Source: Alphaproteobacteria bacterium (lineage in GTDB: Bacteria > Pseudomonadota > Alphaproteobacteria > Reyranellales > Reyranellaceae). Taken from it: DNA of 48,131 bases. Under the pieces are notes generated by a model. The model was not told the DNA's origin. It did no database searches and saw nothing but the letters and a program-made list of their open reading frames with translations. Shown here in pieces: positions 1 to 7,903 of the stretch; within the stretch, counting starts at the first letter, position 1, and every line of letters starts with the position of its first letter. The stretch is taken from contig RGPT01000003.1 in the NCBI GenBank assembly GCA_010032545.1, forward strand, positions 1-48,131, written 5' to 3'. Made by a program: the position numbers and the translations under genes.

Positions 1-435
1 CTCGTAGGTCGTGATCGCCAGTTTGATCTGCCCCAGCGGCTCCAGCAGATCCCACATCGATTCGAAATAGGCCTGACTTCGGACCAGGAAGCCGTCGCGC
101 TTACAGGTCTCCATCAGCAACTCGTAGAAGGTCTTAAGATCCTCGCGCCCGGCCTCGATATTCACCTGCACGCCCTTCTTCTCGGCCAATCGGATGTTGT
201 AGCGCCACTTCTGGTGGAAGTTCGCCATCAGTTGCTCTTCGGTCGGCTCCAGGTCCAGTTGCATAACACACTTGGGTTGAGTGCCACCAAAACCGGAGCC
301 TTGAACTTTGATGAATCCCGCCGAAATCAGGTTCTGATGGGCGAGGGGGAGCTCTTCCGGCGGATCGATCTTCAGCATGAATCCCCCGTTTTTCTTGCCC
401 CAATCTTTGAGCAGCCGGGTGACCTGCGTGGTCGA
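1..435 (-). pseudogene. FemAB/FemX-type aminoacyltransferase fragment, cut at both ends
   Basis: The minus strand is open from 435 to the window edge (145 codons) with no start codon of its own; a TGA at 436-438 closes it upstream. The translation carries the signature block of the FemABX family, KWRYNIRLAEKKGV, preceded by LKIDPP, which matches the middle of a peptidoglycan interpeptide-bridge aminoacyltransferase. The first 100 or so residues of the family, which should lie beyond 435, are absent and are replaced by unrelated plus-strand coding sequence. The base composition is visibly lower in GC than in the rest of the window, and the protein reads like a Firmicutes-type FemX. I infer a fragment joined to this contig by recombination or by assembly error. 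The family call is fairly secure; the origin is not. Confidence 0.6.
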
Positions 436-688
436 TCAGTTCGGCCCGACCGATTTCAGCCTGATCGGCGAGTCCGCCGACTACTCGATCCAATTAGTCT
501 CCGCCAAGCTCTCCGACGATGAAGAACGCGTCCCGGGCTGGCTGGGACGCGTTCTGCCCGGACTGGGTATGGCACTGGGCACCAGTCTACTCGGCTACGC
601 TGCGATGACGCTCGTCCCCCTGCCCTCAATCCGCCAGATTGCGGTCTTCGCCCTCACTGGCCTCGCTACGGCGTTCGTGACCGTCGTG
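419..688 (+). pseudogene. MMPL/RND-type predicted exporter fragment
   Basis: The plus-strand frame that opens at 377 has, at about residues 20-100, the layout of an MMPL-family predicted exporter: an SADYSIQL element (the DY motif of the membrane domain), LLGYAAMTLVPLPSIRQIAVF, and the following helix GLATAFVTVVLLGP. Such proteins are normally about 750-850 residues with paired membrane domains; only about 90 residues are present. The frame has no plausible start: the ATG at 377 lies inside the oppositely oriented FemAB coding sequence. Downstream it runs without a stop into a rhodanese-like domain. I see the exporter-like motif clearly; the boundaries are estimates. It could be debris of a real gene or a seam in an assembled contig. 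Confidence 0.5.
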
Positions 689-1039
689 TTGCTCGGCCCC
701 ACCGCGACCAGCGTCCTCCGCGGAGGTAAGGTCTCCGCCGTCTTCGGCGGGTTCGGCTTTGCGGGCAGTCCCGAGCCCGACGCGTTCGTGCCTTTCATCG
801 CACCCGATGCCGTAACGAAGGACGATCTCGTGGTCGATCTGCGCAGCCTGGAAGAAGCGCCTGTCTCGTCGTTTCCTGGCGCGCGGCGGCTGATGGTCGA
901 CGATGTCGGGAACCTGGCGAGCGAGCACCCGGCAGGCCGCATCGTGCTGGCGTGCCGCAGCGGCCAGCGCGCGCTGATGGCGGCGGACCGCCTGCGCGAA
1001 CGAGGCCTCTCGAACCTGGCGCTGGTCGCGCTGGGTTAG
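689..1039 (+). pseudogene. Rhodanese-like C-terminal domain, probably from a ThiF/MoeB-type protein
   Basis: The last 110 or so residues of the frame ending at 1039 contain DLVVDLRSLEEAPV, then an arginine-rich loop, then IVLACRSGQRALMAADRLR and NLALVALG. This is a rhodanese-like fold with the C-x-S-G-x-R loop found at the C-terminus of many ThiF/MoeB/HesA sulfur-carrier activating enzymes. The adenylation domain that should precede it is missing and an exporter-like segment takes its place. It ends tail to tail with moaE, overlapping it by 4 bases. A MoeB-like enzyme would activate MoaD, so this piece probably belongs here and marks the true start of the host chromosome. The ThiF assignment is inferred from the domain and the neighbours; a stand-alone rhodanese is the alternative. 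Confidence 0.5.
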
Positions 1040-1509
1040 GGCTTGCTGGCCCAACGCGCGGCGGCGGCGTCGTCGCCTTCGTGGGCCTCGACCCATTTTT
1101 CGCCGACTGGCGTTTCCTCGAGTTTCCAGAACGGTGCCTTGGTCTTGAGCCAATCGACCAGGAATTCGCAGGCCTCGAAGGCGGCGTCGCGATGCGGCGA
1201 GCCGACCGCCACGAGTACGATGCGGTCGCCGGCTTCGAGGCGGCCGTAGCGATGCACGATCAGTGTTGCCTCCAGCGTCCAGCGCCGCCTAGCCTCGGCC
1301 TCGATCTCCTCGAGCGCCTTCTCGGTCATGCCCGGATAGTGTTCGAGCGTGAGAGCTTCGATGCGCTCGCGGTGCAGGCCGTCGCGCGTGTGCATCTCGC
1401 GGACCAAGCCCACGAACACCGCCAGCCCGCCGATCCGCCGGTTGCCGTTGGTCAGGCGGTCGAGCTCGGCGCCGATGTCGAAGTCGGCTTCCTGGACGCG
1501 TACGGTCAT
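1036..1509 (-). CDS. moaE: Molybdopterin synthase catalytic subunit MoaE
   Basis: 157 residues, the usual length. MoaE forms the heterotetrameric molybdopterin synthase with MoaD and transfers MoaD-bound sulfur to precursor Z (cPMP) in molybdenum-cofactor synthesis in the cytoplasm. Visible family features are GGLAVFVGLVR near residue 27, TLEHYPGM, the IVHRYGRLEAGD block, and the C-terminal VAVGSPHR...KAPFWK..ETPVGEKWVEA region, which holds the conserved lysines of the active site. The ATG at 1507-1509 sits 17 bases after the moaD stop, so the two are probably co-transcribed from upstream pgsA. It supplies cofactor relevant to the molybdenum hydroxylase at 17973-21508. The 3' end overlaps a damaged plus-strand gene. 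Assignment is secure. Confidence 0.95.
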   Translation of the reverse strand: MTVRVQEADFDIGAELDRLTNGNRRIGGLAVFVGLVREMHTRDGLHRERIEALTLEHYPGMTEKALEEIEAEARRRWTLEATLIVHRYGRLEAGDRIVLVAVGSPHRDAAFEACEFLVDWLKTKAPFWKLEETPVGEKWVEAHEGDDAAAARWASKP

Positions 1510-1526
1510 TGCAGTGCCATTGGGCG

Positions 1527-1778
1527 CTAGCCGCCGGTGAAGGGAGGAAAGAACGCAACTTCCTTGGCGTCGGCAAGAAGGACGTCGAACGTCGCGGTGC
1601 GCTGGTCGACGGCGGCGCCGAAAGCAGCGCCAGCGGCGAGCGCCTCGGCGTGGCCGCCGCTGCGGGCGCGCAGCCATTCCACCAGTTCGCCCACCGTGCG
1701 GACATGGGCGGGCAGAATCACCTCTTCCTCCGCCACGCCGACGGTGCGCTTCATCCAGGCGAAATAGCGCACTTTCAC
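1527..1778 (-). CDS. moaD: Molybdopterin synthase sulfur carrier subunit MoaD
   Basis: 83 residues of ubiquitin-like beta-grasp type. It starts MKVRYFAWMKRTVG and ends in the obligatory Gly-Gly (FFPPFTGG), whose terminal glycine is adenylated by MoeB/ThiF and then thiocarboxylated to hand sulfur to MoaE. The start is GTG at 1776-1778, which overlaps the TGA of pgsA as GTGA, indicating translational coupling. Expression therefore follows pgsA. The length and the exposed C-terminus fit MoaD exactly; ThiS is less likely because moaE is immediately downstream. Confidence 0.93.
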   Translation of the reverse strand: MKVRYFAWMKRTVGVAEEEVILPAHVRTVGELVEWLRARSGGHAEALAAGAAFGAAVDQRTATFDVLLADAKEVAFFPPFTGG

Positions 1779-2350
1779 TTGTCACTGCCCGGCGTTGGAG
1801 AATCCTCGGCCATGTGCTTGAGGCCAGTGCGAAGATAGTCGTAACCGGTGATCAGGGTCAGCGCGGCGGCAATCCAGATCATGACGATTCCAGCCTCGGT
1901 GACATAGGGCGAGGCAGCGTCACCCACGAGCAGGGCGGCAATCGCCACCATCTGTACCGCGGTCTTCCACTTGGCGAGCGCGCTCACCGGCAGGCCGACC
2001 CTGAGCTCGGCCAGGAACTCGCGCAGGCCGGACACCAGGATCTCGCGGGCCAGGATGATCATTGCTGCGAGCACGTTCACGCCGCGCAGCGTGCCGCTGT
2101 CGACCAGCATCACCAGCGCGGCGGCGACCAGCAGCTTGTCGGCGATCGGATCCAGGAAGCGACCGAGGCGGGAGATTTGGTGGTAGCGGCGCGCGAAGTA
2201 ACCGTCGAACCAGTCGGTCACCGCGGCGATTACGAACAGGATCATGGACAGCCACTGCGCCCAGCCACGATCGAGCCAGAAGCAAGCGACGACCAGCGGG
2301 ATCGCCACGATCCGCGACAGGGTCAGCAGATTGGGAAGGTTGAACAACAT
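1775..2350 (-). CDS. pgsA: CDP-diacylglycerol--glycerol-3-phosphate 3-phosphatidyltransferase PgsA
   Basis: 191 residues, an integral inner-membrane enzyme making phosphatidylglycerol phosphate from CDP-diacylglycerol and glycerol 3-phosphate. It starts MLFNLPNLLTLSRIVAIP, typical of PgsA. The CDP-alcohol phosphotransferase motif D-x2-D-G-x2-A-R-x8-G-x3-D-x3-D is fully conserved near residues 43-66 (DWFDGYFAR ... GRFLDPIAD). Several hydrophobic segments flank it. It lies 22 bases after uvrC, an order common in alphaproteobacteria, and its stop overlaps the moaD start. A larger frame extends upstream into uvrC in another reading frame, but the family N-terminus fixes this start. Confidence 0.95.
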   Translation of the reverse strand: MLFNLPNLLTLSRIVAIPLVVACFWLDRGWAQWLSMILFVIAAVTDWFDGYFARRYHQISRLGRFLDPIADKLLVAAALVMLVDSGTLRGVNVLAAMIILAREILVSGLREFLAELRVGLPVSALAKWKTAVQMVAIAALLVGDAASPYVTEAGIVMIWIAAALTLITGYDYLRTGLKHMAEDSPTPGSDK

Positions 2351-2372
2351 CGATGAGGCCTGTGGGGTCACC

Positions 2373-4264
2373 TTAGCGACCGCCCCTGAAGTGGTCATGG
2401 ATTTTCTGGGCGGTCGCGCCGGAGATACCCGGCACCGATTTGATGTCTTCGAGGGTGGCCACGGCCACGGCGCGGGCGCTACCGAAGTGGTTGAGCAGGG
2501 CGCGCTTGCGGCCGGCGCCGATGCCCGGCACCTCGTCGAGCGCCGAGCGCGTGAGATCGGCTGCACGGCGCGTGCGATGGGTGCCGATCGCGAAGCGATG
2601 CGCCTCGTCGCGCAGCCGCTGGAGGAAATAGAGCACGGGATCGCGCGGCTCGAGCGAGAAGGGCGCCCGCCCAGGCATGAAGAAGCGCTCGCGTCCCGCA
2701 TTGCGGTCCGGGCCCTTGGCGATGCCGACCATGACGATGTCTTCCAAACCGAGTTCGGTGGCGACCTGGCGGGCCGCATCGAGCTGGCCCTGGCCGCCGT
2801 CGATCAGCACCAGGTCGGGCCAGTGCTCCTCGTCGCGCTCGGGATTTTCCTTGAGCGCCCGACCGAAGCGGCGGCTCATGACTTCGCGCATCATGGCGAA
2901 ATCGTCGCCCGCCGCGCCCTCGGTCTTGATGTTGAACTTGCGGTAGGCGTTCTTCATGAAGCCTTCGGGACCCGCGACGATCATGGCGCCGATCGGTGCC
3001 GTGCCCTGAATGTGGCTGTTGTCGTAAACCTCTATCCGCTCGGGCGGTGCATCCAGTCCGAACAGGCGTGCCATGCCTTCGAGCAGCGTGCGTTGCGTGC
3101 CGCGCTCGGCCAGCCGCCGCGCCAGCGCCTCGCGTGCGTTCGAGACTGCCTGGTCGAGCGCATCCTTCTGGTCGCCGCGTTTGGGGTGGCGAATCTCGAC
3201 CTTGTGTCCGGCACCGATGGCGAGCGCACTTTCCAGCAACTCGCGCTCGGCGACGTCGTGGCTCGTCAGGATCAGCCTGGGTGCCGGCCGTGCCTCGTAG
3301 AACTGGCCGATGAAGGCCGACAGCACCGCGGCCTCGTCGAGTTCGCGCGCATGGCTCGGGAAATAGGCCCGGTTGCCGAGATTCTGGCCGGCGCGCAGGA
3401 AGAACACTTGTATGCACACCTGGCCGCCGTCGGCGTGGGCGGCAAAGATGTCGGCTTCCTCGATCGACGGCAGGCTGATCGACTGATGCGACTGGATCTG
3501 CGTCAGCGCGCGAATGCGGTCACGCAATACCGCGGCGCCTTCGAACTCCAGACTGGCGGATGCCTGCTCCATACGCTTCGACAACGCCTGCTGAATCTCG
3601 CGGTTGCGCCCGCCCAGGAAGCCGCGCACCTCGTCGACGATCGACGTGTACTCGTCCTTCTCGATGCGCCCCACGCATGGCGCCGTGCAGCGCTTGATCT
3701 GGTACTGAAGGCACGGTCGGGTGCGCGTCGTGAATACCCCATCGGAGCAGGAACGCAGCGGAAAAGCGCGCTGTAGGGCGTAGAGCGTGCGGTTTACCGC
3801 GGTAGCAGAGGCGAAGGGTCCGAAGTACTCGTTGCCAGCCTCGCGCGTGCCCCGGTGTTTGGCGAGCTGCGGCCACTCGGTGTCGCGACGGATGACGATA
3901 TAGGGAAACGACTTGTCGTCGCGCAGCAGTACGTTGAAGCGCGGCCGGAAGCGCTTGATCAGGTTGTTCTCAAGCAGCAGCGCTTCGGCTTCGCTGTCGG
4001 TGACCGAGAACTCCATGGTCGTGGTCGCCGACACCATGCGCATCAGGCGTGTCGCGAGGCGCGTCGGTTGTGTGTAGGCGGCGACCCGGCTGCGCAGCGA
4101 CTTCGCCTTGCCGACGTAGAGGACCTCTCCATCGGCCGCGATCATGCGATAGACGCCGGGTTTGCGCGGCAGGGTACGCACGAACTCGGCGATGATCCGC
4201 ATGCCGTCGGCAAGCGATCCTTCGCTCGGTTTCTGATCGGTTTCGGACTCGGTTTCGGTGCTCA
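2373..4264 (-). CDS. uvrC: Excinuclease ABC subunit C, UvrC
   Basis: About 630 residues. UvrC makes both incisions around UvrAB-marked DNA lesions. Domains in order: GIY-YIG nuclease (KPGVYRMIAADGEVLYVGKA), the cysteine cluster RPCLQYQIKRCTAPCVG, the UvrB-interacting UVR motif (LEFEGAAVLRDRIRAL), the RNase-H-like nuclease domain (RIEVYDNSHIQGT ... DLVLIDGGQGQL), and two helix-hairpin-helix motifs at the end (VPGIGAGRKRALLNHFGS and VPGISGATAQKIHDHF). The longest frame opens with TTG at 4340. I chose the GTG at 4262-4264, because the family normally has only 15-25 residues before the GIY-YIG domain; an ATG lies 20 codons further in. No convincing Shine-Dalgarno sequence was seen for any of them. 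Heads the uvrC-pgsA-moaD-moaE run. Confidence 0.95.
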
Positions 4265-4515
4265 CGGGGCGTGATCGGCTGGAGGCCGGACGGTAGGCCG
4301 GATGGGCGCGCACAATGGGTCGGCAGGTGCCCGACGACAAGACGATACGGGCATGTGGGAAAGTCTGTGAAGAAATCCGGCGTCAGCCCGGCGTTACGTC
4401 AATGTCACTGTATTGACTCAATCAAAACATGGTGGCAATCGGCTGTGTCGAGAGGTTTAATTTATTGATATATATAAGATATTTGTGTGATGGCGGGCTT
4501 GCCAATTTTCTTGGT

Positions 4516-4555
4516 CGCGGTGGATGTTCCTGATTCAGTCCCATCGTCCACCGCG
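4516..4555. repeat. Inverted repeat in the phoH-uvrC gap
   Basis: A perfect 9-base inverted repeat (CGCGGTGGA at 4516-4524 and TCCACCGCG at 4547-4555) encloses a 22-base loop that itself contains the palindrome CTGATTCAG. It lies 28 bases after the phoH stop, in a 319-base stretch (4265-4583) that otherwise holds only an unusually AT-rich patch near 4458-4490. It may act as a bidirectional transcription terminator for phoH, although no T-run follows directly, or as a protein-binding site. No gene was seen in this stretch. Confidence 0.4.
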
Positions 4556-4583
4556 CTTCGATTTGTGGATAAGTTCGGTCGCA

Positions 4584-5309
4584 TCAAAGCACTGACAGCA
4601 TCCGGCCGACCAGCGGGTGGCGAACCACATCCTGGTCGGTGAGATGGACGACTGCCACGTCGTCGAGACCGTCCAGTTTCCGCCCGATGGAAGCCAGGCC
4701 CGAGAGTTCCGGCAGCAGGTCGGTCTGGTCGGGGTCTCCGGTCATGACCATGGTCGAATGCCAGCCCAGACGCGTCAGCAACATCTTGAGCTGGCCATAG
4801 GTGCAGTTCTGCGCCTCGTCGATCAGCACGAAGCTGTTGTTGAGCGTGCGCCCGCGCATGAAGGCGACGGGCGCGATCTCGATCGTGCCGTCGTCGAGGT
4901 GCTGGCGCAGCCGCTTGGCGCCCAGCCGGTCGTTCAGCGCGTCCCATAGTGGGCGCAGGTAGGGATCGAGCTTTTCGCGCATGTCGCCCGGCAGGAAGCC
5001 GAGATTCTCGCCGGCCTCGACTGCCGGCCGCGACAGCACGATGCGCGAGACGGAGCCTGACTCCAGCGCCTCGACGGCGGCACAGATCGCCAGGTAGGTC
5101 TTGCCGGTGCCGGCGGGGCCGAGGGCGACGGTGAGCGGTTTGGCCTCTATGGCCTCCATCAATAAGCGTTGATTGTCGCTGCGCGGTCGGACTTTTCGGA
5201 GGTAGCTCTGATCCCTGTCGTTGGCCGGAGACTTGTCGAAGACGAGGTTGTGAACACGGGCGCTATCGATGGCGTGCAGCTTCGCGCGGCGTGTGGCTCG
5301 TTTTGCCAT
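4584..5309 (-). CDS. PhoH-family ATPase
   Basis: 241 residues. PhoH proteins are cytoplasmic P-loop ATPases related to helicase domains, linked to phosphate-starvation and RNA metabolism; the precise role is unsettled. The Walker A motif GPAGTGKT lies near residue 64, Walker B VLIDEAQN near 165, and the sensor-like MTGDPDQTDL follows. Two ATGs compete. The one at 5307-5309 (MAKRATRR) has GGAG 7 bases upstream; the one at 5313-5315 has GGAG almost touching it, so I prefer the inner start. It lacks the PIN domain of longer relatives and resembles the short PhoH that sits apart from the ybeZ-ybeY cluster. A terminator-like hairpin lies just upstream, so attenuation of this gene is possible. Confidence 0.88.
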   Translation of the reverse strand: MAKRATRRAKLHAIDSARVHNLVFDKSPANDRDQSYLRKVRPRSDNQRLLMEAIEAKPLTVALGPAGTGKTYLAICAAVEALESGSVSRIVLSRPAVEAGENLGFLPGDMREKLDPYLRPLWDALNDRLGAKRLRQHLDDGTIEIAPVAFMRGRTLNNSFVLIDEAQNCTYGQLKMLLTRLGWHSTMVMTGDPDQTDLLPELSGLASIGRKLDGLDDVAVVHLTDQDVVRHPLVGRMLSVL

Positions 5310-5353
5310 TTGCATACTCCGGGGGCTGGGACAGAGGGACGGAGCCGATCGCC

Positions 5354-5384
5354 GAAAAACAAAAAAGCCCCCGCAAGCGGGGGC
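5354..5384 (-). terminator. Rho-independent terminator or attenuator ahead of phoH
   Basis: On the minus strand a stem GCCCCCG/CGGGGGC with a CAAG loop is followed directly by a 12-base T-rich run (complement of 5355-5366). It lies 45 bases upstream of the phoH start, and the nearest upstream gene, guaD, ends at 5573. It either ends a short transcript beginning around 5400-5570 or acts as an attenuator in the phoH leader. Confidence 0.75.
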
Positions 5385-5500
5385 ATCGACGATCGGCAGT
5401 ACGGAAGGTGCGGTTCAGAAGGCACTCGGCGGACAATCCGCCGGTGATCCAGACTCCGTCGGGGCGCAAGGTCCTTGGACGGATAGGCAACCTCCTTCAG
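5385..5500 (-). other. Structured leader or small transcript upstream of phoH
   Basis: Reading on the minus strand there is a strong AAGGAGG sequence (complement of 5491-5497) touching a TTG codon at 5488-5490. A perfect 7-bp hairpin CGGCGGA-TTG-TCCGCCG (5427-5443) and the intrinsic terminator at 5354-5384 follow. The TTG frame has no recognisable product and runs through the terminator into phoH DNA. The Shine-Dalgarno match, hairpin and terminator together suggest a leader peptide, attenuator or small RNA. I do not recognise an RNA family. Confidence 0.4.
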
Positions 5501-5572
5501 CTACTGGTAAAATCGTACCCTGAACGATGCAGGCCGGCCACCACATTTATGGGCTGCCATCGAAATTTCACA

Positions 5573-6919
5573 CTAGGGAGAGCGGTTAGCATCCGTTTTC
5601 CGAACATAGGCCGGCCGGCCGGCGACGTAGGTCGCCTGCACCGCCCGGTCGTCTCCCAGGGTCATCTGGACAAAGAGCTGCTCGGCGAAGGTCCCGGCCT
5701 CGTTCATGCGGAAGTCGATCAGCGGCGTCGACCGCATGTCGAGCACCACGAGATCGGCTTCCATGCCGGCGGCGAGGCTACCGATCCTGTCGTCGAGATA
5801 CATCGCCCGGGCGGAGCCGCGTGTGCCGAGATAGTAGGCGTGCCCGGCCGACAGGGAGTGGCCGTTTAGCTGGCTCGCCTTATAGGCGGCACCCAGCGTC
5901 GCCAGAATCGAAAACGATGTGCCGGCGCCAATGTCGGTTCCCAGACCGACCCTCACCGGCCGGTCCGTCCGGATGGCGCGGGCAAGATCGAAGGCGCCGC
6001 TGCCGAGAAAGAAATTCGACGTCGGGCAATGGGCGATCGACGCCCCGCTGGCGTGCAGGCGCTGCATCTCGGGTTCGTCGAGCCAGATGCCGTGGCCGAA
6101 GATGGCGCGCGCGTCGCACAGGCCGTGATGGTCGTAGACGTCGAGATAGCTCTGCTGGTCCGGGAACAGTTCCTTGATCAAGGCAACCTCCCGGCGCGAT
6201 TCGGCAAGATGCGTCTGCAGCAGGCAGTCGCGGTGCTGCTGCCACAAAGCGCCGGCCGCTGCGAGCTGCGCGGGGGTGCTGGTGACGGCGAACCGCGGCG
6301 TGATCGCATAGAGCAGTCGGCCGCGGCCATGCCATTTGGTGATCAGCGCCTGCGATTCGTCGTACCCCGACTGTGCCGTGTCGAGGAGCGTCGCGGGCGC
6401 GTTGCGGTCCATCAGGACCTTGCCGGCGGCCAGGCGCAAGCCGAGCCGTTCGGCCTCCTCGAACAGGGCATCGACCGATTGCGGATGAACCGTGCAGTAG
6501 ACGCAGCTCGTGGTGATTCCGTTGCGAAGATTTTCCTGCAGGAACAGCCTCGCGACGGCGCGCGCATGTGCCTTGTCGGCGAACTTGAGCTCGGTCGGGA
6601 AAGTGTATTTGTTCAGCCAGTCGAGAAGCTGGGCGCCGTGACTGGCGATCATCGGCGTCTGCGGATAATGGACGTGGGTGTCGATGAAGCCCGCCGAAAT
6701 GAGCGCGTCCCGGCCGTAGTCGACAACCTCGGTGCCTGCCGGCAGCAACGGCGCGATGCGGCCCGCCGGCCCGAAGTGGGCAATCTTGCCGTCGGCCATG
6801 GCCACGATGGCGTCGGGCTCGTGAACCATCGTGGCGTCGAGGCCGTCGCTGAAGGGATCGCCGGTGAAGGTGAGCGCCGGGCCGCGCACGGCCGTCATTC
6901 GAGCGGGAGGAGCGATCAT
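5573..6919 (-). CDS. guaD: Guanine deaminase
   Basis: 448 residues, the normal length. It hydrolyses guanine to xanthine and ammonia using one zinc ion. It belongs to the amidohydrolase superfamily: the metal-binding FIDTHVHYPQT (H-x-H), then LQTHLAES, FGHGIWLDEPE, a PTSNFFLGSG block and the catalytic aspartate in GLGTDIGAGTSFS, all in family order. The C-terminal ADLVVLDMRSTP closes the composite beta domain. The ATG at 6917-6919 (MIAPPARMTAVRGPALTF) has AGGAGAT-like spacing in a purine-rich region; the longer open frame to 7066 lacks family similarity. It would feed a xanthine-degrading pathway; no other purine gene is adjacent, although a xanthine-dehydrogenase-like enzyme lies 11 kb away in another operon. 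Confidence 0.92.
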   Translation of the reverse strand: MIAPPARMTAVRGPALTFTGDPFSDGLDATMVHEPDAIVAMADGKIAHFGPAGRIAPLLPAGTEVVDYGRDALISAGFIDTHVHYPQTPMIASHGAQLLDWLNKYTFPTELKFADKAHARAVARLFLQENLRNGITTSCVYCTVHPQSVDALFEEAERLGLRLAAGKVLMDRNAPATLLDTAQSGYDESQALITKWHGRGRLLYAITPRFAVTSTPAQLAAAGALWQQHRDCLLQTHLAESRREVALIKELFPDQQSYLDVYDHHGLCDARAIFGHGIWLDEPEMQRLHASGASIAHCPTSNFFLGSGAFDLARAIRTDRPVRVGLGTDIGAGTSFSILATLGAAYKASQLNGHSLSAGHAYYLGTRGSARAMYLDDRIGSLAAGMEADLVVLDMRSTPLIDFRMNEAGTFAEQLFVQMTLGDDRAVQATYVAGRPAYVRKTDANRSP

Positions 6920-7566
6920 TTCAGATTCTTTGAACTCTCGTGCTGCCGACGCCGTGCCCGGACGGCGAACCACGTTCGCATCGAAAGCCGCCGGGGGGAA
7001 GGCGCCGCGGAAGCTTTGCGGATCGACGCCGCAGTCTGCTGGCAGTGCCAGCACCAATACGACCAAATTCCCTGGACTTTAAGGAGCAGGTTCGCAGGCA
7101 TCGTGGAATGTTTCTGCCGAGCTGATGCTCGTCATGTGAATACTGGCGCCGGCCTTTTCATTCCGGCAAAGGCCTGCCCGCGCCCTCTGGATTCCGCAAG
7201 AGGGGCCGCGGGTTCGCGTCCAGAACGCAAGGTCGCCGCCCTGAGCCCTGACCCATCGAGAGGCAAAAGAACAAGCCCGCCTTCCCGACGGCCGTCGCGA
7301 AGGCAACAATGTCGCCGGCCCACCGGCGCGCCGCGCACGCTCGACCCGATGGCCGCAACGAAGGAAAGAAACGACGTCTGTCTTGTGAACGACGGACAGG
7401 TCCGGGCCCAGCTCGAGGCCCAACACACCAAGCGTTCAGGTGGGCCCGAGGGGTCTGCCAAAAGGCTGGATCTGCAGGCTCTTCGGCGGTCGGAGAGCCC
7501 GATTTCGACATCTAGTTTGGGGCCTTTCCGCACAGTTGGGCCCAATGGTTGGCTGTCGCCACGACA
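6920..7566. other. 647-base stretch without a recognisable gene
   Basis: Open frames cross this stretch on both strands, but all are arginine/proline-rich, none has a family motif, and none has a good Shine-Dalgarno sequence. It contains the presumed guaD promoter close to 6920. The part near 7138-7260 resembles debris of dispersed intergenic sequence rather than coding DNA. I see no RNA gene or transposon end in it. Confidence 0.35.
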
Positions 7567-7830
7567 CTAGCGGGCGCAGATGGCCGGCAGTTTGGAGATA
7601 AACTCGATCGAGCAGGTCGCTTCCGGGAACAGGGCCCAGACGGCGGCCAGCGCGAAGGCAACGAGCAGTACCGGCCGCAAGACGCCCAGGACGGCGGGGA
7701 TCAGGACGCGCAGAGCCCAGTAGGCGAAGGCCAGGCCCACGGCGACCGCCAGAATCCGATAGGCCGGCGACCATGCTTCCCAGGTGGCGATCAGATTGGC
7801 CCGCCCGGCCAGTTCCTTCAGGTAGTCCAC
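7567..7830 (-). CDS. Small hypothetical membrane protein
   Basis: 87 residues, GTG start at 7828-7830. Two adjacent hydrophobic segments are visible (YRILAVAVGLAFAYWALRVL and VLGVLRPVLLVAFALAAVWA), followed by a short tail with two cysteines. There is no motif I recognise. It lies 73 bases downstream of the metallophosphoesterase gene on the same strand and may share its transcript. The hydrophobic pattern and minus-strand context make it more credible than the overlapping frames, but its function is unknown. Confidence 0.5.
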   Translation of the reverse strand: MDYLKELAGRANLIATWEAWSPAYRILAVAVGLAFAYWALRVLIPAVLGVLRPVLLVAFALAAVWALFPEATCSIEFISKLPAICAR

Positions 7831-7903
7831 GCAACCGCTTCCATGTCATCGACCTCTATAGGGCTCTTTGTGGGATCGCCAGAGTGTCCGGCGGCCGGGC
7901 GTG

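Noticed and set aside
2244-3776. A 510-codon plus-strand open frame opposite uvrC
   Set aside because: It is antisense to a clear UvrC with all domains, has no family motif, and shows the His/Arg/Asp-rich bias of shadow frames in GC-rich DNA.
4523-4537. GTTC-N7-AGTC resembling an alphaproteobacterial LexA box ahead of uvrC
   Set aside because: The second half has two mismatches to GTTC and the distance to uvrC is large, so an SOS box is not supported.
5354-5384. The same hairpin read as a plus-strand terminator
   Set aside because: On the plus strand the A-run precedes the stem and no T-run follows; only the minus-strand reading fits.
7079-7545. Three overlapping minus-strand frames of 115-137 codons
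   Set aside because: They compete for the same bases, are arginine/proline-rich, and none has a Shine-Dalgarno sequence or recognisable motif.
6029-7570. A 513-codon plus-strand open frame opposite guaD and the following gap
   Set aside because: Most of it is antisense to guanine deaminase and the rest has no motif or ribosome-binding site.
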